A stretch of DNA of 64,000 nt from Sordaria brevicollis (taxonomy: Eukaryota > Ascomycota > Sordariomycetes > Sordariales > Sordariaceae). Position numbers and translations under genes: made by a program. The stretch's first letter is position 1. Each line of letters begins with the position of its first letter. Below are positions 14,101-26,006 of this stretch, one piece after another. Under the pieces are notes generated by a model that had not been told where the DNA came from, did no database searches, and worked only from the letters and a program-made list of their open reading frames with translations. The stretch spans positions 3,162,001 through 3,226,000 of the forward strand of contig JAUTDP010000008.1 of assembly GCA_033439795.1 (NCBI GenBank), in the 5' to 3' direction.

Positions 14101-15400
14101 ATTAAAGCCTATTCTAACGGCCCAATGTATTTAATAAAATTTAATTATAAATTTTAAATCGATACTTAAAAATAAATAGGGATTCGATAATATATTCGTA
14201 ATAATAAACCAATTAAATAAAATATTATAAATTATCCTTTATTTTACTATAATAACCGCTAAGGACGTAACCCGTATATATTACGAAGGTTTATATCGTA
14301 TTTATAATTTATTAAACGAAATTATTTTAAATAAGGGTCCCTAATTTATTTTAAACTTTATAAACGAATTAATAAAGATTTTTAATATCCGGTAGAAATT
14401 AATTTCCTCGGATTATAATTAAACCGCGGGATAAGCGGAAATTATAAACGAATACTTCGATTAACATCTTCGTCCTTTCGTTAATTATTTTTAAAATAAT
14501 TAATCGGAAGCGATTTTAATAATAAACGCCGTTTAAATAAAGATATTATATAATAATTTAAGAGGAATATAATTATATAAAATATTAAGAGGGTTCTTTA
14601 TACCCAATACCCTAAATTAGAAAATACATATAAATTTTAATAACGTTCGGTTAATAATTAAGGAGAAGTTTAACCGTAAAAATATATAAAAAATAGTAAA
14701 GCGGATTCGAAATTTCGTAAAGAAGGTTAAGGAATATATTATTAAGGCCTAAAAACGGATAATTAAATAAATAGATAAATATCGGCGCGTCCCGGATTTT
14801 AGTCCCGGAAATAAAATATTCATTATTAAACGGAATAAATTTACCGACCGGTTAAACTATAAATTCGACTTTCCCTTAATTAACCAATACTTTAGGATTA
14901 AAAAAAAATATAATTATTCGTTTAAATTAAAAATCCTAAAAGGGTAAAAGGGAACGGACGTTTTCTATACGAATCGATTAAGGAAATACCTTAATAACCT
15001 ATTACCCGGCCAAAGATTAAAAAAATTAATAAGAGAATATATTAATAATAATATTAAATAGGAAATAAAAGAAATCTTAACTTCTCGGGTATACTTTAAT
15101 AAATTTTAATACCGGGTAAATTAAAAGGAATATAACCCGGACCTAAAATTTTATAACGTTAAAAACTTTAAAAATTTATTTAAATTATTACAAACCTACT
15201 ACGAAGTATATTTAAAATACCCGGGCCCGCCGCTACATTTAAAAGAATAATTATAAAAAGCGGAAATAAAAAAGTTCGATAAAAACTATTTAAATAATAA
15301 CGTTCCTTTAAAAAAGGGTATAAAAAGGCTAAGGAGGATAATAAACGCTAAAAAATAAAAGACCCATTTTATATATAATAATAATTTTAATATTTCGAAA
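11171..15400 (+). pseudogene. Element B pol: protease, RT, RNase H, integrase, chromodomain
   Basis: The protease site is FINSGINSNIFIN (about 11365-11405; Asp to Asn). RT is about 12230-12960: YPLPLINK, KIDIKQTFYRIRI, LPFKLINRLLTFQQYINK, catalytic YINN at 12755-12766, FIIGTDNIS. RNase H is about 13180-13420: ETDA, then FYSKTIHRIEYNYSIYNKEL. The integrase zinc-binding part is about 13890-14110 and the core 14140-14600, with GPQFILNFINEL and SDYNQTAGQAE. The chromodomain is about 15070-15250: SRVYFNKFQYRVNQKEYNPD, then LLQTYYEVYLKYPGPP, which fits 'FHrrYPdkpgPP'. Most stops are RIP-type. Confidence 0.9.
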
Positions 15401-15416
15401 ATTTGGGGCGAATCTT

Positions 15417-15434
15417 TTTTAAAGGGGGGGGTAA
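15417..15434 (+). other. Polypurine tract of element B
   Basis: A run of A then eight G, then TAA, directly before the 3' LTR: the plus-strand priming site. D has AGGGGTAA at the same position (41653-41660), and E and G have the reverse complement beside their left LTRs. Confidence 0.75.
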
Positions 15435-15687
15435 TATTACGGCGTTAGCGGACAAAATCCCTATTTAGCGGATTAATTATCGTTCAGGCGGTTACTTAAT
15501 AAAGGTTAACCGTATTAACGTACGTAACTACGTACCGCCTTCGTAGGTCGCCCGCGCCCAGGCATAAAACCCTAGCGCGAAGCGCACTCTTTACTCGTTT
15601 CTTCTTTTCTTCTTTATCTTATAATTCTACAATAAACCTGGATTTAACGTATTAAGCTTGTCTCTCGTAACTACGTCGCTCGTAACA
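15435..15687 (+). repeat. Element B 3' LTR
   Basis: 253 bp, same length as 8449-8701. It differs from it mainly by C-to-T and G-to-A changes. It ends CGTAACA and is followed by the TSD CCCTC (15688-15692). Confidence 0.95.
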
Positions 15688-15692
15688 CCCTC

Positions 15693-15966
15693 CTTTAAAA
15701 AGATTCGCTTTAAATCTTTCTAAAATGTAATTACTTTCTCCTCTTTAACCTCCTATTACTTATTTATATTAGCAAATTATCCTCCTTATATTCGGGTTGT
15801 AAAAGCGTGATCCTACGAGAGATTCGACTGCAAGACTAGAAGCCACAAATCAAAGTAAAATTAAGTGTAAAGAAGAAAGGGAAGTAAACAATGAGGGCAT
15901 CGTCGGCCCGGCATATAAGCCAGGCGTTTCTACCATCCCATGTCGCCTTCCCAATCGGGATCTATC
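15693..15966 (-). other. Element E 3' untranslated end, partly free of RIP
   Basis: This lies between the E polypurine tract and the E stop codon. From about 15765 the sequence changes from RIP-type A+T DNA to mixed DNA rich in CA and TG, and this continues into the coding tail up to about 16085. I see no gene of its own here; a partial tRNA-like B-box resemblance near 15815-15830 is too weak to use. Confidence 0.6.
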
Positions 15967-17060
15967 TTATCGATAAGAGCGTGAGGCTCTCCGAGCCTCA
16001 TTCCATCCCATGTGCCATGGTCCCGGTGCCTCGTCCCTAGCACCCTTCTTGCCATGCCATAACACGGGTACTTCCTCCTCCCGTATTATTATTATAATTT
16101 AATTTTATAATTTTCGAAAAGGCCCGGCTACCTCCGGATAATTATTATAATATTCTTTTAATTTAATTATTACGTTTTTAAAATCGTTCGTAGGATATTA
16201 TTTTAAATTTAAATTTTAACCGGTCTATTTTATTTAATAAAATAATTTATTTCGGTTTACCTTCGAAATTATAATCTCTTCTACTTTATACTCTTCGTTT
16301 TTAAATATAACCTCCCTTAGCGGATTTTCTAATATTTATTTTAATAATAGGTTATTCGGAAATTTCTTTAATTTATCCGACGGGAATTAATTAAATATTT
16401 TCTATAAAGTAAGTAATTAAATTAGGAAAGTATTACCCTTTTTATTTATAATAAGAAAATATTATTTTATTAATTAAAAATCTAATTTATTATTCGGACG
16501 GTCGGTCGATTAATTCTTCTTAATAATAAAGATTTAATTTCCTACGTCAAAATCCGGCTTATAACGTTTCTTATTTATTTAAATAGTTTATTTCCATTAT
16601 ATTATTTCGATATACCTTTTAGCGTAATTTATATATCTTTAAATTTTCTTAACGGTATTTCGGGTATTTTATCGGTTTAAGCGTTCTATAGAAAGCGTAC
16701 CTTCTAAATTCGTTATTACTTTTTAATTTAAAAAAATAAATATTAAGAATCCGAATAAAATCTTATAAGGTTAGAGACCTGTATTATTTTATAGTAAATT
16801 ATTCTATATATAATTTAAGGTTGGGATTATCTCCGATTAATTATTTTAATTATAGTTAATATATAATTATAATCTCTAATCGATTTATTCGTAAAAGTTC
16901 TTAATTTAATTTAAAATTTATAAATATCCGGTTAAAATTAACGATTATTTAATCCCGATTAAAGAAGTTAATTTTTATAAAAAATCTAATTTAAATTATA
17001 ATCCTTTATCGTTAATAAATTCTTTAAGTAAATTAAAAATATAGAATAGCCTTTTATAAT
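15967..17060 (-). pseudogene. Element E pol, 3' part: integrase end, chromodomain and intact tail
   Basis: On the minus strand the integrase core continues (FINDKGLQFKLDFLQKLTS, near 16990-16930), then the C-terminus. The chromodomain is about 16330-16120: YKVEEIIISKVNRNKLFYQIK then LKEYYNNYPEVAGPFRKL, matching the chromodomain plus 'YP...GP' end of chromoviruses. A tail of about 45 residues follows (IREEEVPVLWHGKKGARDEA...) to a stop at 15967-15969. From 16085 leftward the tail keeps CAY, TGG and ATG codons, so RIP stopped abruptly here. The upstream part of this gene lies at 41969-47026, beyond C and D. Confidence 0.85.
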
Positions 17061-17404
17061 TAATACGGGACACCTCGTATACCGGTATTATATATATAAT
17101 TACTAATTGAATCGGGTATGGGTATATAGGTATTATGCTCACTTAGCCGGCCGGCGGGCTATGGCGGCTGGCAGGCATAAGCTGGCAGTTGCCGTGACGC
17201 GCGGTCGCGAACCGTAATTAGCGCGTCTTTTGAGGTAGAACCCCGCCGCCGCCAAACCTATTCTAAATTTCTATAAAGGATTCTATTAGAAGGGTAGCCT
17301 TCGGCTAACCCTCTCCTTATTATATTATTTTCTTTTCTTACTACTTTAATATTATTATTATTTTTATACGTTTAATATTTAAAATACTCCAAATTACCCT
17401 ATTA
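17061..17404 (+). repeat. Element C 5' LTR
   Basis: 344 bp. It begins TAATACGGGACACC and ends TACCCTATTA. Less RIP-mutated than the 3' copy (for example CTCACTTAGCC here, CTTACTTAGCC there). A CTATAAAGG near 17270 is a possible TATA box. Confidence 0.94.
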
Positions 17405-17640
17405 TATAGTAATTACAATTATATAATAATAATTACACTATCTTTAATTATATCTTTTATTAAATTGCAATTAATTTTACCCTAGTAAATTCGTTCGCGA
17501 ATTTACAGCGATCGCCCAAACCCTATATCGCAAAATATCGACCCCGCGATTATAATTTACACTTCCCCCTACTTTACGTATTATAAAATAATATTATAAT
17601 ACTTATATACCCCGAACTTTTAATTTATTTATCGAAAAAT
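17405..17640 (+). promoter_or_regulatory. Element C leader: primer-binding site and perfect stem-loop
   Basis: Two bases after the LTR, TAGTAATTACAATTA (17407-17421) matches the same position in A (TAATAACTGCAACTA, minus strand below 60107) and F (TAGTAATTATAATTA, minus strand below 37962). RIP of an original TGGTAACTGCAAC would explain all three. At 17485-17506, GTAAATTCG and CGAATTTAC form a 9-bp stem around TTCG. Such a leader hairpin could serve RNA packaging or dimerisation; that is inference. Confidence 0.5.
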
Positions 17641-20600
17641 AAATATCGAAAAACTCTTCTTTTTTATATTTCTATTATATTATTATATTTGCATCGGCTT
17701 ATATTAATAATAGTATTTTAATATTTTATTACCCCGATCCGAATATTTTTAATCTTCGACGTTAAAGGTAATATTAATTCGGTTTATCGTAAAATAGCTT
17801 AATTACCCCCCGAAATTATTTTAATTACCGGTCGAAAGATAAGTACGTAATACGATTAAAATAATCCGATTTATAATTATTCTTTTATCCTCCTAATATA
17901 TTTTGCCTTTTTCGTAGATTTAAACGTAAATAAGTATATTAACGGTCGATTTTATTATATTTAATAAAAACCCCCTTTAATTATAAATAATTTTATACTA
18001 TTTTCCGCGTAAATTATCTACTCCCTTAACGATAAATATAACTAAACGTAACGTTAGCGAAGGAAATTAAAATAATAATAGCTTTATAAGTAATTTTTTT
18101 TCTATTATAATTAATATTTTCTCCCTATTACGTAATTTATTTCGACGTTTTACCCGCTTTATTTCCTAATCTTCTATTACGTTATTTATTGTTTTTTCCG
18201 TTACGTTTTAAATATTTTTAACCTTAATTAGTTAAACGAATAATCCCCTTCTATTTTAATTATTTAAGCTTCCCGATTCTCTAATTATTAAAATATCGCC
18301 TTTAAAACGTTCCCCGGCTTACAATACCCGCAATTTAACTACTTTTAGTCGTAGCGACGAAAATAACGATAACGGTTAAATCCCAAAGTATATTATATAT
18401 AAAAAAATTTAGTCCCGTATCGATAAAGTCGAAATTAATATATATAAATAGAATAAAATTATTAAATATAATATTATTATTATCGGTAAATATATAAATA
18501 ATTATTTTATTAAAAAAAATAAAGAAGATAAGGAGTATAACGATAAAAATATTAAAATATTTATCGAAATCGATAAGGAATTCTAAAGAATCTATATTAA
18601 ATTTAATAAAATTCGCGGTATTATATTTAAAAATTACGAAGAAATTATATTTTATTTAGCCTTACGTATAAATAAAGTTCCTTATAAACGTAATAAACCT
18701 ATACTTAGTAATTTCCTTTACTTTTTAAATAATATATTTACTAATACTATTATTTGTAATAAATTTTCTTTTAATTATTCGTTTAGCTTTATTAATTTTA
18801 ATAATAATTCCCCTAATTTATTTAATTATATTAAAACCAAGTTTCGTACCGAATAATTCGGCACTCCGCTTCCCTATATTCGTAATAATATTATTATTAA
18901 CGGCTCTTATAATAAAATTAACTTCGGATAATTTAATATTAAACCTATAAACGACGAAGAGTAAATAGTTTTTAATTTCTTTATAGTAATTAAAAACCGC
19001 GAAACCAAATTTAATAAATACGAAAATAAATTTATTTAAAGAGAAGATATACTCGCCGAAATTATTATTAATAACGCGAAAATCTATTAAGAATATTTTA
19101 TTAAAATACGTAAGCTCCTTAAATAATTTTACTTTATACCTTCTATAATAAATAAATCCCGTAGCGCTAATAAAGTAATTTAAAATATAAATAACTTTAG
19201 AAGCGCCCTATTTAATAAACTTCGCGGTACTATTATTACGCCTAATAATAACGATAATAATATTAACGCCCGCGATTCTTTTAATAATAATTATAATAAA
19301 TATTATAAATATTGTACCGATATTCGCAAAAGTAAAAAACCTATAAAAGATAATTCTAACGATGAATTTTCTAATAAATTTTCCGATAAATTTACTAATT
19401 AACCTAAACGTTATAAATCCGAAATATTAATCGCTTTCGATATTAATAAACGTAAATATTAAATTAATATTCGTATTAATATAAAATATACTTTTATCGA
19501 ATCCGATAAAGAAAATTATAATTTTATATATTAAATTAATACCCGTAATAAGAATAAATAAATTATTAAATCTAATAATAAACCTAATTATAAAAAATAT
19601 TATAAAAATCGAATTAATTTACGCAAAAAGTATAATAAATTTAATAAGGAATTTAATTATAAAAAATATTATAAAAATCGAATTATTCTTTATAAATATA
19701 ATAAATCCGATAACGAATCCGATTATAAAAAATATTATAAATTTTAAGTTATTTCCTGTAAAAAGTATAAAAAGTCCGATAATAAATCCAATTATAAAAA
19801 ATATTGCATTTTATATAAAATATATTACTATCGCTCTAATAACTATAAATATAATTCCTCCAATTCGTTAAATTCTAATTTAAAAGATTAATTTAATTAT
19901 ACCGTTTATTATAAATTCTTTAAGACTAAAGTTAAATCTAAATTTAAATTTAAAAAATTTATTAAATTTAATAATTCCTCAAACTCTAATTCCGATTCCG
20001 ATTTAAATATTAAGCTAAATAAAATTAAAAAAAACGATATTAATATTTTTAATCCGTTCTACCTAAACCCCAATAATATAAATATAATTAACGACGGAAA
20101 AGATACTATTTATACTAATTTAATTATATTTTATAACGCCGTTTTAACCTTCTTTAAGGATAAAAAAACCTACGATATTTATATTAAATAATTTATCCGT
20201 TTTTAGCCCTCGTTCTTATAAAAAACCGTAAAATTATAATAGTATAATTAAATTACCTTTAAAGAATGTATTAAATTCTGTAATAATATCTATAAATTTA
20301 TATCCGCTTTAATTAAACGATTTTGCCCTAATTCTATTACCGCTATTTATAAATTTAATAAAAAACGTTTATTTCTAAAGTATATCGTTAAAAACGATAA
20401 TACTTTAATATTATTTATTATAAAAAAGATCTATTAAATTCGCGCTATAAATATCCTTTCCAAATATAATAATAATTAATATAAAATTATAATTTAGATT
20501 TAATTAATAATAAACCCTAATATTAAAATTATTATCCCCGCGCCCTTAATTAAAAGAAAGATACGCTACTATTTTATTACTTTCGAAAATACTTGTAAAA

Positions 20601-21200
20601 TATTCGTAATATACGCGCGAAATAAGTATTTTTATATTAAACCCGGTTTATTTTTTAATAAATTATTAATTAATAACACCGTACCCTTTAATCGCAACGG
20701 TCGTATTAGCGATTCTAGCGGCAACCGTATTAATAATTATAATTTTAATCGCTCTAACAATCGTAGAAATAATCGTATAAATAATCGCTCCGGTAATTGC
20801 AATAACGATTATAATCGTAATAGTAATAGAAACCGAGGTTCTTAAAGGAGTAGTAATTATAATAAAAATAAAGAGGATAGGGAGCGCGTTTATTATATTA
20901 CTTCAAATTTAAATATAAATAAAAAGGACGGTACGGATACCGACGTTGTTAATTATATTAACAATTCGGATAATAATAATAGTAATAGTTTAAAAATTAG
21001 CGTTTATTATATATATAATAACGAATTAATTTATTCTAAATATTTAAAAGAATTCGATTCGGTAATTATTAAATATTAATACGTAAAAGATTATAAATAT
21101 ATTAAACGACCCGCTATTAAAATAATATTACCCTTAAACTTTTATTAATGTAAATATAATAAATATAAGGAAGTTTTCCCGTCTTGTAACCTATTATTTA
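17640..21200 (+). pseudogene. Element C gag-like polyprotein, RIP-degraded, with Lys/Tyr repeats
   Basis: Long plus-strand frame with RIP-type stops, assigned to gag by its position between leader and pol. Readable stretches include INIFNPFYLNPNNINII (near 20040) and a basic, Asn/Arg-rich segment at about 20690-20850 (RNNRINNRSGNCNNDYNR) resembling nucleocapsid spacers. Four in-frame repeats lie at 19586-19815. I see no standard zinc knuckle. The length (about 3.5 kb) is large for a Gypsy gag, so two ORFs are possible. The start cannot be fixed. Confidence 0.55.
19586..19815 (+). repeat. Four in-frame repeats of about 23 codons in element C gag
   Basis: Units begin at 19586, 19655, 19721 and 19790 (steps of 69, 66 and 69 bp). 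Each encodes (N/D)YKKYYK or close to it, followed by a basic Asn/Lys linker. The Tyr codons are TAT, the RIP product of TGT or CAT, so a Cys/Lys or His/Lys repeat is the likely original. The unit length stays a multiple of three, which shows it was translated before decay. Confidence 0.65.
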
Positions 21201-24200
21201 CGTATTTCGATATTTACTAAGGACCTTCCTTTAATAAATTTAATATAGCCTATTATATTAATACTCTTCCGATTAAATAAACCCAATTATATAAGGAGGA
21301 AAAATTAAATAAAGGACTTCTATTTAATTTTATCTATTTACGAATCTTAATTAAGGTTACCCCCGCCTTTTTAAATATAAAAATCTATATTAACTTTAAA
21401 GCCGGTAAAATTATTATCGATTGCGCTTTTTTATAAATAATAGAATATTCTATATTAATAAACTATTTGACTAAAATTAAAGGAATAGGAAGAAAAATTA
21501 CTAAATTTATAAAATAAATAACGTTTATTTTCTATTTTCTAAGGAAGGATTGTAAAGGTAATATAATATTATTAAAAATTATTGTTGCCGGATAAATAAT
21601 AAATAAATTCGAATTAAATCTTTTATTCGCTAATTTATTCTTCTATTTACGTTAAATTTATATAAATTACCGAATTACCGAGGTTTTACTTCCCTAAAAT
21701 AATTTTAATATTACCTTTAAAATATTAAAGGATTCTAATTCTTATATTAAGAAGGTAATTTTATTAAAAAAAGTTATTCTTTAATTAAATAAGGAACGTA
21801 TAATCCCCGTCTTTTATAAATTCTTCCCTAAGGATAAAAATTTTCTATTTACTTTAAATTACGAAACTATCGTTAATATGGTTATTAATATACGTACCTT
21901 ATACGTTACTTTTATAAAAAGTTCTTCGATTAATTTACTTACTTTTTAATATAAATACCGTATTGGAATAATTACCGAAAATAAAGTAAATAGATACTTC
22001 TCCGCTTTATAAGCCGATATTTATAAAATAGCGATCGCTGTAGAAATCTTTAATATTATAGAAAATAACCTAATTTTATTAATATCCGAAATAATTAAAA
22101 TTATTATTAATAATTATATTATCTTTATTAATATTAAATTTAATTTAGTATTTAATATAAAGTTTACAATTATTACCGAAAGTAATAAAATAAAGGCCCT
22201 AACCCCCGACGTTTAATTTAAGGCTCTTAAAAAATAATTTATATTAAGGATTTGTATAAATAAAAAGGCTCCCGAAATTATTACGAAAGAAAGAGTTTAT
22301 ATTTATATTAATAATAAAAGAATCGCCGCAACCTTTAAAAAATTTATCGACGAATTCCCCAATTTATAGAAAGAGGGTAGACTAATAAATATACCCGAGG
22401 AAGATATAATAAAAATTCCCTTAATTAATAATTAGTAAAACTATAAAATAGTTATACATCTTTACTTATTAAATAAAAAAGATTAGGCGGTTATAAATAA
22501 AATTTTTAATATTCTCTATAAATAAAGTAAAATAAATTGGGTTAAATACGTTACGCCGTTCGCTTATTTAATTTTTATAATTTAGCGAGAAATTCGAATA
22601 GGATTAAAAAGCCGACCGGTTATTAACCTTCGAATCTTTAATAGCCTAATAATTCTAAATAATTACCCCCTTCTACTCTAAAGAGAAATTATTATATTTA
22701 TAAAAAATAAAATTATTATTATAATAATCGATACCGTCGCCTTTTTCTACTAATTTAGAATATAATAGAAATATTGGGACCGTTTTACGTTAATAATTCA
22801 TTAGGGATTAGAATAACTAATTATTATATAAATAGGCTTTAAAAACATTCCGGCCTACGTATAAAAATTTATAAATATATTATTAAAGGATTATAAGGAT
22901 TATTACCGGGTTTATATTAACGATATAATTATTATTAACGAGATTATTAACGATTATTTATAATATTTCGATACGATTTTTTTTTTATTCGTTTTTAAAA
23001 ATATCGTTTTTTCGCCTAAGAAATTATACGTAAGCTACCCTAGCATTAAACTCTTAAGTTTCTACATCGATAAATTTAATATATCTATTATAAAAGATTA
23101 TATCGAAGTATTTAAGAATTTAACCTTCCCTTTTAATTTAAAGGCTTTAAAATAATATATTAATAATTTTAATTTTTTACGCTACTTAATTATATATTAC
23201 GTTCAATTTATTAAACTATTATAGGATTATAAAATATCCCTCCTAATTACCAATAAAGAATAAAATAAAATAGAAAACGGTAAGCTTATTAAACGCGCCG
23301 CCTACTACGCCAAAATCTACTTCGAACCTACCCCCGCGGAAATCGAATTGTTCGAAATTATTTAGAACGTTATCTATAAAAATCTTATAATTCTCTATTA
23401 TTTAAATCCTTCCTAATTAATATTTCTCTAAATTAATAAATCTCTCGAACGTAGCTTTAGAAAAATATTATTTCACTTTCGATTTAATTATAAATAAATC
23501 GAAAGCGTTCCTATCCTAGTAAATTAGGTTATACCTATTATATTTTTAAATAAAATTTTAATTAAAGCCGAAATAAAATATAGCTTTTCCGAATTAGAAG
23601 TTATTTATTTAATTTAAGTAATAAAGAAATTCCGTACCCTTTTATATATTTATAAATACCCGGTTATCGTTTTTACCGATTATTTAATTATTAAAAGTAT
23701 TATAAAATAAACTTCGCTTTATATTTCGTTGATTAATTAAATAAATAAACGTTTAATTAATACGTTTATTTACTTATTATAATATAAATTAAAAATTTAC
23801 TATATCCTCGGCAAATTGAATTTTATTCCTAACGCTTTTAATAAATTCTATATTAAATAAAATATTTTTAACGACTTTAACCCTAATAGGGTTACTATTT
23901 TTAATAATATATAATACGTATTTTCGGAAGCGTAAATAGCTAATAAAACCAAGGATAATTATTGCGTAATTTATAAAAAGGATAAAAAGTTCGTAAATAT
24001 TTTCAAATATTTAAAAAATAATAAATAAGTTATTAAAGATAATAAAGTATTTTCTAAGCCCAACTATCCTTTCTTTATATATAATAATCTTATCTATAAT
24101 ATATAGGTAAACGGAACCAAAATATTATATATCCCTTATTAATTTATTAAAAATATCCTATATATAATATATAATAAGAAATATTATTTCGGCTACGATT

Positions 24201-25620
24201 ATATATTTTATAATTTATAAAGAATATCCTTCCCGAATAAAACCTATTAAATTAAATAATATATTAAATATTATTTAATTTACTAATTTAATTAAACCGA
24301 CCGAAATTCGCCTATAAGTAATTACCAATTAATTTATATTAAAGAATAACTCCCTATACGTATTATTTCTCTTAATTTTATAATCGGTCTATTAAAAGTT
24401 TTTATTTAAAATATATTATAATAAATACCCGGTTATATAATTTACAATTCTTTAATACCTATTATAAATAAAACCTCAAAACGTATACTCCTTATTCCCG
24501 GATATATTATATATATTACCGAAAAATAAAGTATTATTATAATTCGTATTATATTATTCGCCGATTAAAGTTTTTTAATCGGAATTATATTAAATTATAA
24601 CCGAAAATTTACTTCGGACTATTAGAAAAATATATAGAAAACTATAAGTACTAAACTATATATAATTACTATTTACTACGTTTTAAATAACGGCGTAATT
24701 AAACGTAAAAATTAAATTATAAAAATAACTATCCGTTTTTATATTTTTTTTTACGAATTAGGTTATAATTAATTAATTATTATTTTATTTTTATAATAAA
24801 ATTTTAATAATACGTTTATTAATAATATTAAAGCGTCCCTTTATAAATACTTTTTTAATTATAATTTCGTCGGACTTCTAAATATAATTACCGGCAATAC
24901 TTAATAATTGCATTCGCTTTAAAATAATATTATTACCCGTAATTATATTCGATAGGACGTATAATTAATTATAAACTTCGCTATAATTAATACGAAGAAA
25001 CGCTATAACGTTTATTATCGATAAATTTAAATATAAATAAATAATAAAGTATTCTTTAAATTGAATTATAATTACTACTTTCCTAGTCGACCTTTTCGTA
25101 AAGTTTCTTAATAATAATCGGGTCCTTTTAAAATAATTTAAAAGGTCGATTATTTCGCGTATAAATTCGAATTACTTCTATTAATAAAAATTCACCTAAT
25201 TATTTTAATTGCTTATTTTATATTAGCCCCGAAAGGTAAAAACCCTTTTAATTAGATTTTCCCGCCCTTTAGTCTAATCGAAGATTTTTAAAACGATTTA
25301 AAGGCCGAAAAGCTCGGTAAGCGCTACGAACTTAATAAAGTCGTATTATATAAATAAATAAATAGAGAATTCTAAGATTATATTAAGTAAAAAGGCTATA
25401 GCTACGAATATAATAATTAAAAGGATACCGAAGGGATATTAAATATAAAGGAATTAGTAAAAGATTATTAGAAGTACCGCCCAAACGAGTAGAAGGATTC
25501 TATCCGTAAAATATATATTATTAGTTTTCGTTGCGTAAAATTTATAAATAAAAAGGATTAAGCGGATAGAAAAGGTCGTCGTTATTCCCCCCGTAGGAAA
25601 TAATAATATTATTCCTATTA
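21200..25620 (+). pseudogene. Element C pol: protease, RT, RNase H, integrase, chromodomain-like end
   Basis: A protease-like part lies near 21400-21470 (KIIIDCAFLQIIEYSILINYL). RT is about 22540-23180: KSRPVINLRIFNRL, IPAYVQKFINILLKDYKDYY, catalytic YIND at 22913-22924, FSPKKLYVSYPSIKLLSFYI. RNase H is about 23540-23870 with YPVIVFTDYLIIKSI and LGKLNFIPNAFNKF, the latter equal to the 'N..ADALSR' region. Integrase is about 24050-24800, with the C-terminal GPFKIIQKV near 25110. At 25340-25480, INREFQDYIKQKGYSYEY then LNIKELVKDYQKYRP fits a chromodomain ('LVKWKGY...ELV.DYW'). Stops are TAA or TAG throughout. Confidence 0.85.
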
Positions 25621-25654
25621 AGGATAATAGTTTTTTCTTCCGGCGGTCGGGATT

Positions 25655-25998
25655 TAATATAGAATACTTCGTATACCGGTATTATATATATAATTATTAA
25701 TTAAATCGGGTATAGGTATATAAGTATTATACTTACTTAGCCGGCCGGCGGGCCGTAGCGGCTAATAGGTATAAGTTGGCAGCTGCCGTAACGCGTAGTC
25801 GCGAACCGTAATTAGCGCATTTTTTGAGGTGGAACCCCGCCGCCGCTAGACCTACTCTAGATTTTTATAAAGGATTCTATTAGAAGGGTAGCCTTCGGCT
25901 AACCCTCTCTTTATTATATTATCTTCTTTTCTTACTACTTTAATACTACTATTATTTTTATACGTTTAGTATTTAAAGCACTCTAAGTTACCCTATCA
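25655..25998 (+). repeat. Element C 3' LTR
   Basis: 344 bp, partner of 17061-17404, preceded by CGGCGGTCGGGATT (polypurine-like, shared in style with A and F). It ends CCCTATCA at 25998, followed by the TSD ATAAT. Confidence 0.94.
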
Positions 25999-26006
25999 AT
26001 AATATA

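Larger units (their letters stand above)
8449..15687 (+). mobile_element. Element B: complete Ty3/Gypsy chromodomain retrotransposon, RIP-degraded
   Basis: 7239 bp with two 253-bp LTRs (8449-8701, 15435-15687) and TSD CCCTC at 8444-8448 and 15688-15692. It has gag, protease, RT, RNase H, integrase and chromodomain in standard chromovirus order on the plus strand, and a polypurine tract just before the 3' LTR. It holds no further insertion, so it is among the latest in its branch. Every coding domain carries RIP stops, so it cannot make protein. The target was the polypurine tract of E. Confidence 0.95.
17061..25998 (+). mobile_element. Element C: Ty3/Gypsy retrotransposon with chromodomain-like end
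   Basis: 8938 bp with two 344-bp LTRs (17061-17404 and 25655-25998) and TSD ATAAT at 17056-17060 and 25999-26003. The gag-like part is long (17.6-21.2 kb) and pol runs 21.2-25.6 kb on the plus strand. It interrupts the integrase gene of E. Its right TSD overlaps the left TSD of D. It belongs with A and F by LTR ends (TAATACGGG...CCCTATCA), polypurine tract and primer-binding site. Confidence 0.94.

Noticed and set aside
15800..15850. Possible tRNA or SINE B-box
   Set aside because: The match to GWTCRANNC is imperfect and no A-box or cloverleaf could be built.
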